Assembly (NCBI GenBank): GCA_035695045.1
Contig: DASSEX010000072.1
Coordinates: forward strand, 1-11,055
Reading direction: 5' to 3'
DNA length: 11,055 nt
Source of the DNA: DASSKP01 sp035695045
GTDB taxonomy: Bacteria; Actinomycetota; Actinomycetes; JAFAQI01
This document shows, one piece after another, positions 6,127-11,055 of this stretch (positions are counted from its first letter, which is position 1; every line of letters begins with the position of its first letter). The translations under genes and the position numbers were made by a program. The notes under the pieces were generated by a model that worked only from the letters and a program-made list of their open reading frames with translations, did no database searches and was not told the DNA's origin.

Positions 6127-6132
6127 GATCCG

Positions 6133-6471
6133 GTGATCCTCGCCGTCTTCGCAGTCTTGATCGTGCTGTTCGTCGTGTTGCCGTTGATCGGCGTCGCGTT
6201 CTGGTGGCTCATCAGCACGGCTGTCGTCGGGCTCGTCATCGGCGCACTCGGCCGCCTCGTGGTCCCCGGCGCCCAGCGGATCGGCGTCATGGCGACGATC
6301 GCCTGCGGACTCGCCGGTGCACTGCTCGGCGGTGCGGTCGGTCGCGCGGTCGGCGGAGGCCGGCTGGTCACGATCCTCGTGGAGATCGGGGTCGCGGCCG
6401 GTGCGGTCGCGGTCTGGGAGACCGTCGAGGCCCGACGGCTGCCGGGCTCCCGCCGCGCCATCAGCCGTTAG
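6133..6471 (+). CDS. GlsB/YeaQ/YmgE-like small membrane protein
   Basis: A 112-residue, very hydrophobic protein. Helices lie at about 2-22, 26-46, 53-74 and 78-97, with an Arg-rich tail. VVGLVIGALGRLVVPG (31-46) followed by IGVMATIACGLAGALLGGAVG (50-70) is the glycine-rich pattern of the GlsB/YeaQ/YmgE (transglycosylase-associated) stress-response membrane family; members are typically shorter (about 80-90 residues), and here an extra N-terminal helix and a final helix are added. The molecular role of the family is not settled. The start is GTG at 6133, six bases after a -10 box, so the mRNA is probably leaderless. Its TAG stop overlaps the stop of the convergent small gene. A link to the divergent peptidase (cell-envelope stress) is inference. 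Confidence 0.82.
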   Translation: MILAVFAVLIVLFVVLPLIGVAFWWLISTAVVGLVIGALGRLVVPGAQRIGVMATIACGLAGALLGGAVGRAVGGGRLVTILVEIGVAAGAVAVWETVEARRLPGSRRAISR

Positions 6472-6635
6472 CTGGCGCGGCGCACCACCGGGTCGTCCAG
6501 CAGGCCGAGCGCGTCGAGCAGCAACCGGGCGGTGTCCCTGTCGTCGGCTCGGCTGCACACGACGAGGGCCGCACGGCGCCGCAGCTCGTCGCTGACCGGC
6601 GGGATGGGGGAGTCGTCAAGGCGGGGGACGGTCAT
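6468..6635 (-). CDS. Small conserved-looking actinobacterial protein, ~55 residues
   Basis: A short protein of unknown function. The core ELRRRAALVVCSRADDRDTARLLLDALGLL-type segment is an amphipathic, Arg/Asp/Leu-rich helical stretch of a kind that I recall in small hypothetical proteins of actinobacteria and their phages. ATG at 6635 is preferred because a -10-like TAGCGC ends exactly seven bases before it. An in-frame ATG at 6668 would add 11 residues and lies 21 bases after the lipoprotein stop, so it is a real alternative. Neither start has a Shine-Dalgarno. The TAA stop (6470-6468) shares bases with the TAG stop of the opposing gene, a four-base tail-to-tail overlap. It may be co-transcribed with the lipoprotein. 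Confidence 0.65.
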   Translation of the reverse strand: MTVPRLDDSPIPPVSDELRRRAALVVCSRADDRDTARLLLDALGLLDDPVVRRAS

Positions 6636-6689
6636 GCGGGGTGCGCTACCCACTGATGGCTTTGTCATGCCGACGATTTCGGCGAGTTC

Positions 6690-7202
6690 TCACTTGCCTT
6701 GAGTCACCGCTGTCACGCACGGGTCGGACGGGTCGCAGGCCACGTCCTCGACGCTCGGCATCCGGACGATCTGCCGGACGAGCGCGTCGCGCACTGAATG
6801 GCTGATCGGGTCGAGGACGAGCCGGTACGACGCCGGCACCTGAGACGCCGGCACCTGGGCCGAGCAGGTGTAGAGCCGGGCGTACTCCGCGCGAGCCTGC
6901 GCCGCCGACTCGAAGTAGACCTGCGCGACGTGAGGTGTCTGCCGCAGCCGGTTGCCGAGCGCGGTCACGTCCGCCGGCCGGGCCGACGTCGCGACGAAGA
7001 CGGACACGTCGACGTGCCCTACCCAGGGCGAGCGACGTCCGCTCGCCGCCGCCCCGACCCCGGGCGGGCAGGAGGTCGGTGTCGCGACCGGCTGGCGGAG
7101 GAATCCGGCGAGATCAGGCGGCGTCCGCCGGGTCGCCGTGGACGGCGTACCGGAGCAGGCCGCCGCCAGGACGACGACCAGCAGAGACAGTGAGCGGCGC
7201 AC
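6690..7202 (-). CDS. Lipoprotein with an FtsX extracellular-domain-like fold
   Basis: A 170-residue exported protein. Residues 1-16 (MRRSLSLLVVVLAAAC) are a lipoprotein signal with the modified Cys at 16; position -3 is Ala, with Leu at -4, so the lipobox is acceptable but not ideal. After a linker to about 60, residues 62-160 follow the FtsX extracellular-domain pattern: VDVSVFVATSARPADVTALGNRL, then VAQVYFESAAQARAEYARLY, then PASYRLVLD and a last helix/strand ending MPSVEDV. In actinobacterial FtsX this domain binds and activates peptidoglycan hydrolases such as RipC; here it is free of the FtsX permease and held by a lipid anchor. Cys residues remain in the domain (44, 112, 155, 162 approx.), possibly disulfide-bonded outside the cell. 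GTG at 7202 follows the microprotein TGA with no gap. It contains a 15-base tandem duplication. Confidence 0.82.
   Translation of the reverse strand: MRRSLSLLVVVLAAACSGTPSTATRRTPPDLAGFLRQPVATPTSCPPGVGAAASGRRSPWVGHVDVSVFVATSARPADVTALGNRLRQTPHVAQVYFESAAQARAEYARLYTCSAQVPASQVPASYRLVLDPISHSVRDALVRQIVRMPSVEDVACDPSDPCVTAVTQGK
6829..6858. repeat. 15-bp tandem duplication within the lipoprotein gene
   Basis: Two copies of a 15-base unit (GACGCCGGCACCTGA / GACGCCGGCACCTGG, 14 of 15 identical) are adjacent. They encode the repeated pentapeptide QVPAS-QVPAS in a loop before the last strand-helix-strand of the FtsX-like domain. The frame is kept. Confidence 0.85.
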
Positions 7203-7310
7203 TCAGCGCTTGCGCAACGAGCGGCTGATCGCGTTGCCGATGAACAGCACCCACCAGACCACGCCGGTCAGGAAGATGAGGCCGACGACGAGGAGTAGCA
7301 CGATGCGCAC
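7203..7310 (-). CDS. 35-residue single-helix membrane microprotein
   Basis: GTG at 7310 to TGA at 7205-7203 encodes 35 residues: MRIVLLLVVGLIFLTGVVWW, a continuous hydrophobic helix to about residue 25 (VLFIG), then a strongly basic tail (NAISRSLRKR). Positive-inside logic places the tail in the cytoplasm. Three facts support it as a real gene: a -10 box TAGGTT ends six bases before the GTG, its TGA abuts the GTG of the lipoprotein gene (TGAGTG), and the composition is cleanly membrane-like with no rare interruptions. It is the first gene of the transcript and so may couple translation of the lipoprotein. I recognise no family. It could regulate a membrane partner, or be only a leader. Confidence 0.7.
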   Translation of the reverse strand: MRIVLLLVVGLIFLTGVVWWVLFIGNAISRSLRKR

Positions 7311-7316
7311 GTGTCG

Positions 7317-7322
7317 AACCTA
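7317..7322 (-). promoter_or_regulatory. -10 box TAGGTT for the microprotein/lipoprotein transcript
   Basis: Minus-strand TAGGTT is separated by six bases (CGACAC) from the GTG at 7310, so the mRNA is probably leaderless. It lies just past the ttuA stop, giving this group its own promoter. No clear -35 is seen. Confidence 0.6.
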
Positions 7323-7332
7323 CCCGTCGCGC

Positions 7333-8247
7333 TCAGACCGACTCGGGCGCGGCCCGCTCGACCAGCTTGCAGAACGCGCAGATCTCGGCGGTGCTCGGCG
7401 CCCCGCATCGTGAGCAGCTGCCGACCAGCCGGCGCTCTTCCTCTGCGACGCTCTCGAGCAGGGGGAGCATCTTGTCGAGGAACTGCAGGTAGAACACGGC
7501 TTTCGTGCCGGGGGAGCGCTCCTCCAGATCGTTGAGCGTCTCCTTGTAGCGCAGGTGCCGGTTGCCCGCGGCCATCGGGCACTCCTCGACGATGTAGTCG
7601 ATCCTCTTCAGGACGCAGTACGCCGCGGTCTCGCGCTCACTGATCCGGATGAGTGGCTTGACCCGGCGCGCGAAGCCGTCCGTCGCCGGCAGCACCGGGC
7701 GTTGCCTCGCGAGGTAGTCGGTGTGCCACTGCAGGACGTTGCCGAACAGGACGGCGGCCTCGTCGTCGAGGTTGTGGCCGGTGACGAGGACGTCGTAGCC
7801 GCCGTCGAGAGCGGCCTGGTTGAGCAGGTGGCGCTTCGACAGCCCGCAGGCCGAGCACGGGACTCGCTTGGTCGCCTTGGCTGCGTCCGGGATGCCGAAC
7901 CCGTGCTCGGTCGGGATGTCGACGACGTGCAGCTTGGCCCCGCGCTGCTCGGCATAGCGCTCGGCGAAGCCGCGACTGGTGTCGCTGTAGTCGGAGATGC
8001 CGAGGCCGAGGTAGACGCCGTCCGCGTCGTAGCCGAGGTCGAGCAACAGGTCCCAGATCGCGAGCGAGTCCTTGCCGCCGGAGATCGCGACCAGCACCCG
8101 CTCACCCGGCGCGATCATCTTGTGCGAGTCGATCGTCCGGCGGACCTGCTCCCGGCAGTGGTGCTGGAAGCAGTCGGCACAGAAGGCCGCCCGGTGGCGA
8201 CGTACGTCGATGACGGCTGCTGCGCCGCAGCGCTTGCACTTGTTCAT
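7333..8247 (-). CDS. ttuA: TtuA-type tRNA 2-thiouridine synthase (adenine nucleotide alpha hydrolase)
   Basis: A 304-residue enzyme of the TtcA/TtuA/Ncs6 group that adenylates a tRNA uridine at C2 and replaces the oxygen with sulfur. All hallmarks are present in order: N-terminal zinc finger (C4, C7, C23, C26), PP-loop SGGKDS (56-61) for ATP, CSAC (C131, C134) plus C223 as the expected ligands of a [4Fe-4S] cluster, the GHNLDDEA segment (157-164), and a C-terminal zinc finger (C278, C281, C290, C293). In Thermus the homologue makes 5-methyl-2-thiouridine at position 54 with TtuB as sulfur donor; the target here could be U54 or another uridine. The gene starts 19 bases after the ttuB stop, so the two form an operon. 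The extra zinc fingers and the ThiS-like partner separate it from plain TtcA. Confidence 0.92.
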   Translation of the reverse strand: MNKCKRCGAAAVIDVRRHRAAFCADCFQHHCREQVRRTIDSHKMIAPGERVLVAISGGKDSLAIWDLLLDLGYDADGVYLGLGISDYSDTSRGFAERYAEQRGAKLHVVDIPTEHGFGIPDAAKATKRVPCSACGLSKRHLLNQAALDGGYDVLVTGHNLDDEAAVLFGNVLQWHTDYLARQRPVLPATDGFARRVKPLIRISERETAAYCVLKRIDYIVEECPMAAGNRHLRYKETLNDLEERSPGTKAVFYLQFLDKMLPLLESVAEEERRLVGSCSRCGAPSTAEICAFCKLVERAAPESV

Positions 8248-8266
8248 GGCCGACCAGTCATCCGGC

Positions 8267-8461
8267 TCATCCGCCGCTGATCACGGGGCGGATCTCGATC
8301 TCGTCCGCGTCGTCGAGCGTCGCGTCGCCCGTCACCAGGCTGTCGCCACGGATGACCAGGACCGACTCGCGGTTGAGTCCCAGCCGCTTGACCAGGTCCT
8401 TCACCCGCACCGGCCCGGGGACCTCGAGGTCGCGCTTGGGGTTGTGGAGGTGAACCTGCAC
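8267..8461 (-). CDS. ttuB: ThiS/MoaD-like sulfur carrier, probable TtuB
   Basis: A 64-residue ubiquitin-like beta-grasp protein that ends in the required Gly-Gly (VISGG). Features are an N-terminal strand (VHLHNP), a VKDLVKRLGL helix (about 20-29), SVLVIRGDSLV strands and a DDADEIEIRPV strand, all typical of ThiS/MoaD/TtuB. Such carriers are thiocarboxylated at the terminal Gly by an E1-like enzyme and pass sulfur on. Its position just upstream of ttuA makes tRNA thiolation the likely use; no E1-like activator is in this window. The start is GTG at 8461, preceded at seven bases by TACCCT, so the mRNA is probably leaderless. It is divergent from the MscS-family gene with only 23 bases between the start codons. 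Confidence 0.9.
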   Translation of the reverse strand: MQVHLHNPKRDLEVPGPVRVKDLVKRLGLNRESVLVIRGDSLVTGDATLDDADEIEIRPVISGG

Positions 8462-8468
8462 GTCGCCC

Positions 8469-8474
8469 AGGGTA
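8469..8474 (-). promoter_or_regulatory. -10 box TACCCT for the ttuB-ttuA operon
   Basis: Minus-strand TACCCT ends seven bases before the GTG at 8461. It overlaps a plus-strand TACGGG (8473-8478) that lies six bases before the MscS-family GTG at 8485. If both are used, the two promoters share DNA and could exclude each other. Confidence 0.55.
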
Positions 8475-8484
8475 CGGGGGAGGC

Positions 8485-9504
8485 GTGAGCGCCCTCGGCA
8501 ACGTCCACCTCGTGGGCGTGGATGTCCACACCGCGACGAAGCTGCTCTACACCGCCATCTTCTTCGTCGGCCTGTTCGTCCTGCGCTGGTTCGCCCGGCA
8601 GGTGGTCCGACTTGCGCTGCGCGGGCGGGCGCACACGTCGGCCCGTTTCTGGGCCCGGCAGGGCGTCAACCTGGCGACCGCGGTGTTCGTGGCCCTGGGC
8701 CTGGTCTCGATCTGGTTCGACAACGGGCTGCACGCCGCTGCTGCGCTGGGCGTGCTCACGGCCGGCGCGGCGTTCGCCCTGCAGAAGGCGATCACGTCCC
8801 TCGCCGGGTACTTCCTGATCCTGCGCGGCGACATCTTCACCGTCGGCGACCGCATCGTCATGGGCGGCGTGCGCGGCGACGTGATCGGTCTCGGCTTTCT
8901 CCGTACGACGATCCTCGAGATGGGCCAGCCGACCGGCGACGAGGACCAGGAAGTGCCCGTCTGGGTCGACGCCCGGCAGTACACCGGCCGGGTCGTGACG
9001 GTCACCAACTCGGCCGTCTTCGACGAGCCGGTCTTCAACTACAGCCGCGAGTTCAGCTTCCTCTGGGAGGAGCTCGCGGTGCAGATCACCCATGACTCCG
9101 ACCACCGCAAGGCGGAGCAGATCCTGATGGACGCGGCGCTCGAGCACAGCAAGGACCGGGCCGCCCTCGGCACGGAGGCGTTGCAGCGGATGCGCCGTCG
9201 CTTCTACGTCCCGAACGCCGACCTCGAGCCGGCGGTCTTCTACAAGCTCAACAGCTCATGGACCGAGCTGGCGGTTCGCTTCATCGTGCCCACCCACGGG
9301 ATTCGGCAGATCAAGAGCGCAATCTCGCGTCAGGTGCTCGAGCGGTTCCAGCAGGAGGGCATCGAGTTCGCCTCTACGACGATCGCGATCACCGACTTTC
9401 CGCCCGTGCAGCTCGCACCATCCGGACAGCAGCCGCACGGGTCAGCGGCGTATCCCGACGAGATGCCGTCGGTGGGGATGCGCCTTTCCGAGCACGAGCG
9501 GTGA
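8485..9504 (+). CDS. MscS-family small-conductance mechanosensitive channel
   Basis: A 339-residue inner-membrane channel that would release solutes on hypo-osmotic shock. Three N-terminal helices (about 16-36, 57-78, 83-105) end in a pore-lining helix ALGVLTAGAAFALQKAITSLAGYFLIL, with the small-residue packing and LQ/GYF elements of MscS helix 3. The beta domain follows with GDIFTVGDRI and GVRGDVIGLGFLRTTILEMG (about 118-152), then an alpha-beta domain to about 315 and a polar tail. The start is GTG at 8485; GGGGGAGG is too close upstream to act as a normal ribosome site, so either the mRNA is leaderless or translation starts at a later GTG (8512 or 8518). The last 63 bases overlap the 3' end of the opposing DMT gene. 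The tail after 315 is unlike typical MscS and may vary freely. Confidence 0.92.
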   Translation: MSALGNVHLVGVDVHTATKLLYTAIFFVGLFVLRWFARQVVRLALRGRAHTSARFWARQGVNLATAVFVALGLVSIWFDNGLHAAAALGVLTAGAAFALQKAITSLAGYFLILRGDIFTVGDRIVMGGVRGDVIGLGFLRTTILEMGQPTGDEDQEVPVWVDARQYTGRVVTVTNSAVFDEPVFNYSREFSFLWEELAVQITHDSDHRKAEQILMDAALEHSKDRAALGTEALQRMRRRFYVPNADLEPAVFYKLNSSWTELAVRFIVPTHGIRQIKSAISRQVLERFQQEGIEFASTTIAITDFPPVQLAPSGQQPHGSAAYPDEMPSVGMRLSEHER

Positions 9505-10332
9505 CCGGGCCAGCATCCACGTGCCGAGCAGCATCACCAGCGCACCGAAGGACTCCCAGCCGAGGGCGCCGATCGACGTGCGCAGTTGCTCGTTGAGAGC
9601 GAGCATCCCGATCAGCATCCCGATGACCGGTTCACCGACAGCCATCGGCGGAAGCGACGCGGTCAGCGACCCCGCCTCGTAGGCCGACTGCATGAGCGTC
9701 AGGCCGTAGACGGCGGTGACGAGCAGGACGTACGGCTGCCACGACAGCACGAGGTGGGTGAAGTCGCGGCTCATCCAGTGCAGGCAGTAGCGGGTGAGGG
9801 CATCCTGCAGCCCGAACAAGGTCCCGGCGGCACCCCCGATGAGCGCGGCGCGGGTCGACGGCCACGGAGAGCGAAGTGCGATCGAGACCATGAGCAAGGC
9901 CAACCCCCACGCGGCGAGCGCGACCAGCACCCACTGCAGCCAGGGCATGTCCGAGCGGCCGATCGTCGGCGAGCCGATACCGAGCAGCAGGCCGAGGCCG
10001 GCGCTGACCATGACAGCGCCGATCCACTCCCGGCGGCGCAACCGCTCGCGTCGCCAGGCGGCGGACAGCGGCAGGGCGAAGAGCAGACTGGTGGTGAGCG
10101 CCGGCTCGACGACGGCGAGGCTGCCGACGCCGAGCGCCCAGGCCTGAAGACCGTTGCCGACCATCATCGCGACGATGCCGCCGACCCAGAGCCGATGATG
10201 AGCGAGCTCGATCAGCAGCCGTGGCGAGAGGAACAACCCGCGAGGTGCCTCGTGCGCCTCGTGGTACTGCAGCACGTAGGACACGGCGAAGAAGACCGAC
10301 GCCGAGAAGGCCAGCACCAGGACTAGCACCAT
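9442..10332 (-). CDS. DMT-superfamily (EamA-like) membrane transporter
   Basis: A 296-residue protein with about ten hydrophobic helices in two repeated halves, the layout of drug/metabolite transporters. Marker segments are LQAWALGVGSLAVVEPALTT (about 68-87), a basic loop RRERLRRREW (97-106), SWQPYVLLV and the last-helix region GMLALNEQ, typical of EamA-type exporters. The substrate cannot be told. The ATG at 10332 is chosen because TACTCT ends exactly seven bases before it; an in-frame GTG at 10350 would add six residues. The open frame running further to 10929 is an artefact of the divergent gene. It ends inside the 3' end of the MscS-family gene (63-base tail-to-tail overlap). It is related in sequence to the divergent transporter at 10378. 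Confidence 0.88.
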   Translation of the reverse strand: MVLVLVLAFSASVFFAVSYVLQYHEAHEAPRGLFLSPRLLIELAHHRLWVGGIVAMMVGNGLQAWALGVGSLAVVEPALTTSLLFALPLSAAWRRERLRRREWIGAVMVSAGLGLLLGIGSPTIGRSDMPWLQWVLVALAAWGLALLMVSIALRSPWPSTRAALIGGAAGTLFGLQDALTRYCLHWMSRDFTHLVLSWQPYVLLVTAVYGLTLMQSAYEAGSLTASLPPMAVGEPVIGMLIGMLALNEQLRTSIGALGWESFGALVMLLGTWMLARSPLVLGKAHPHRRHLVGIRR

Positions 10333-10360
10333 TGACGGCAGAGTAGACACAAGCCATAAC
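10332..10360 (+). promoter_or_regulatory. Promoter for the right-hand DMT gene
   Basis: TTGACG (10332-10337) and CATAAC (10355-10360) are 17 bases apart, a good sigma-70-type match. The -35 begins on the last base of the opposing gene's ATG codon. AGGAG (10366-10370) and the TTG start at 10378 follow. Confidence 0.6.
10340..10345 (-). promoter_or_regulatory. -10 box TACTCT for the left DMT gene
   Basis: Minus-strand TACTCT is followed by seven bases and the ATG at 10332, so the mRNA is probably leaderless. It lies within the spacer of the plus-strand promoter 10332-10360, so the two promoters physically overlap. Confidence 0.6.
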
Positions 10361-10377
10361 TCGTCAGGAGTCGCCCG

Positions 10378-11055
10378 TTGGTCGTCGCTGTGATCGCCGC
10401 ACTCGCCGCCGGATGCATGTTCGCGGTGGGTTCCGTGCTGCAGCAGAGCGCCGCGCGGGAGACTCCGACCGAGAAGTCGCTGTCGTGGCGCTTGCTCGTC
10501 GATCTGGCTCATCGCCGTCGTTGGTTGCTCGGCATCGGGTCCGACGCGTTCTCGTTCGGCCTGCAGGCGCTGGCGCTCGCCTTCGGTCCGCTGGCGCTGG
10601 TGCAGCCGCTGGCGGTGACCGGCTTGCTGTTCGCGGTGCCCCTGGCCGTACGACGCCGCGGCCGCCGCCTGCACACACGGGAATGGCTCGGCACCGCGGC
10701 GGTCGCGGGCGGTCTCGCCGCGTTCCTCGGTGCCGCTGCTCCGAGTCAGGGCTTGCCACAGACGACCCCGGCGCGGTGGGTGCTCGTCGTGGTGAGTGTC
10801 GGGGCCCTGATGGCCGCCGGCGTCGTACTGGGAAAGGTGATCGGCGGGGTGGTGCGACCGTCCCTCTACGGTCTCGCTGCGGCGACGGCCTTCGGCTTGC
10901 TGGCGGCGCTGACGAAGGCGTCGACGCATCTGCTCGGTGAGGGCGCATCGACGTTCTTCACGTCATGGCAGCCGTACGCGATGGCCGTCGTCGCCGTTGC
11001 CGGTGCCATCGTGCAGCAGAGTGCCTTCCAGGCCGGGCCGCTGCCGGCGTCGCTG
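10378..11055 (+). CDS. Second DMT-family transporter, partial at the window's right end
   Basis: An open frame of 226 codons from TTG at 10378, running off the window without a stop. AGGAG at 10366-10370 is seven bases upstream and a stop codon lies in frame at 10357, which fixes the start region. The protein is highly hydrophobic (about seven helices so far). It aligns along its whole length with the divergent transporter: SVLQ near the N-terminus, LAHRRRWLLGI, FGLQALALAFGPLALVQPLA, TGLLFAVPL, REWLG, SWQPYA and QQSAFQAGPLPASL have counterparts there. Function is probably export or uptake of a small metabolite; the substrate is unknown. The pair may be a duplication, or may act together (inference). 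Confidence 0.85.
   Translation, partial: MVVAVIAALAAGCMFAVGSVLQQSAARETPTEKSLSWRLLVDLAHRRRWLLGIGSDAFSFGLQALALAFGPLALVQPLAVTGLLFAVPLAVRRRGRRLHTREWLGTAAVAGGLAAFLGAAAPSQGLPQTTPARWVLVVVSVGALMAAGVVLGKVIGGVVRPSLYGLAAATAFGLLAALTKASTHLLGEGASTFFTSWQPYAMAVVAVAGAIVQQSAFQAGPLPASL

Noticed and set aside
6001..6132. Cyclic-di-AMP (ydaO-type) riboswitch before the wall peptidase
   Set aside because: Such riboswitches often precede actinobacterial wall hydrolases, but the region is only 132 bases, shared by two divergent leaderless promoters, and I see none of its conserved blocks.
7555..8280. Plus-strand 241-residue ORF
   Set aside because: Antisense to ttuA, whose motifs are complete; Val/Asp/Arg-rich shadow.
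8401..9147. Minus-strand 248-residue ORF
   Set aside because: Antisense to the MscS-family channel gene and overlapping ttuB in another frame; charged shadow composition.
10333..10929. N-terminal extension of the left DMT gene to 10929
   Set aside because: The extension is charged, lacks membrane character and lies antisense to the right DMT gene; the promoter box and ATG at 10332 give a normal 296-residue length.
10413..10940. Plus-strand ORF beginning MHVRGG
   Set aside because: Arg-rich out-of-frame shadow of the real right DMT gene, which starts with TTG at 10378 and stays open to the window end.

Overview
This is a high-GC window, rich in GTG starts, from the chromosome of an actinobacterium. 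The signs are an AroQ-delta type chorismate mutase closely resembling the Mycobacterium tuberculosis enzyme, several promoters whose TANNNT -10 box sits only 6-7 bases before the start codon (leaderless mRNAs), and many short, tightly packed or overlapping genes. I cannot name the genus. No CRISPR array, insertion sequence, rRNA or complete tRNA is visible.

Left edge (1-395): gene-free. It holds the 3' half of a tRNA-Met(CAT) gene without a matching 5' half, a near-identical direct repeat and a perfect 11-bp inverted repeat. This looks like the attR-type end of an element integrated in a tRNA gene, with the element lying to the left and ordinary chromosome to the right.

Region 396-2344 (minus strand): a candidate ribosome-mediated attenuator (20-residue leader peptide with Tyr-Phe and Trp codons, hairpin, intrinsic terminator) precedes aroQ (chorismate mutase). 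Two membrane-protein genes follow: a Ser/Gly- and Pro/Thr-rich anchored protein and a DUF2238-like protein, translationally coupled by a 4-base overlap.

Region 2420-4754 (plus strand): a polytopic membrane protein of the family often labelled 'fenitrothion hydrolase' in actinobacterial genomes, and 7 bases later a cation diffusion facilitator that should export Zn2+ or a similar ion.

Region 4774-6471: a secreted coiled-coil M15 (VanY-type) peptidoglycan peptidase on the minus strand, divergent from a small GlsB/YeaQ-like membrane protein. Both start codons lie six bases after the same -10 hexamer, TACGCT.

Region 6468-8461 (minus strand): ttuB and ttuA, a sulfur carrier plus tRNA 2-thiouridine synthase, followed by a separately promoted group: a 35-residue membrane microprotein, a lipoprotein with an FtsX-extracellular-domain-like fold, and a ~55-residue protein.

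Region 8485-11055: a plus-strand MscS-family channel whose 3' end overlaps a minus-strand DMT transporter by 63 bases. That transporter is divergent from a second, related DMT transporter that runs off the right end; their promoters interleave in 45 bases. The most novel points are the aroQ attenuator, the tRNA-Met attachment remnant and the microprotein/FtsX-like lipoprotein pair.
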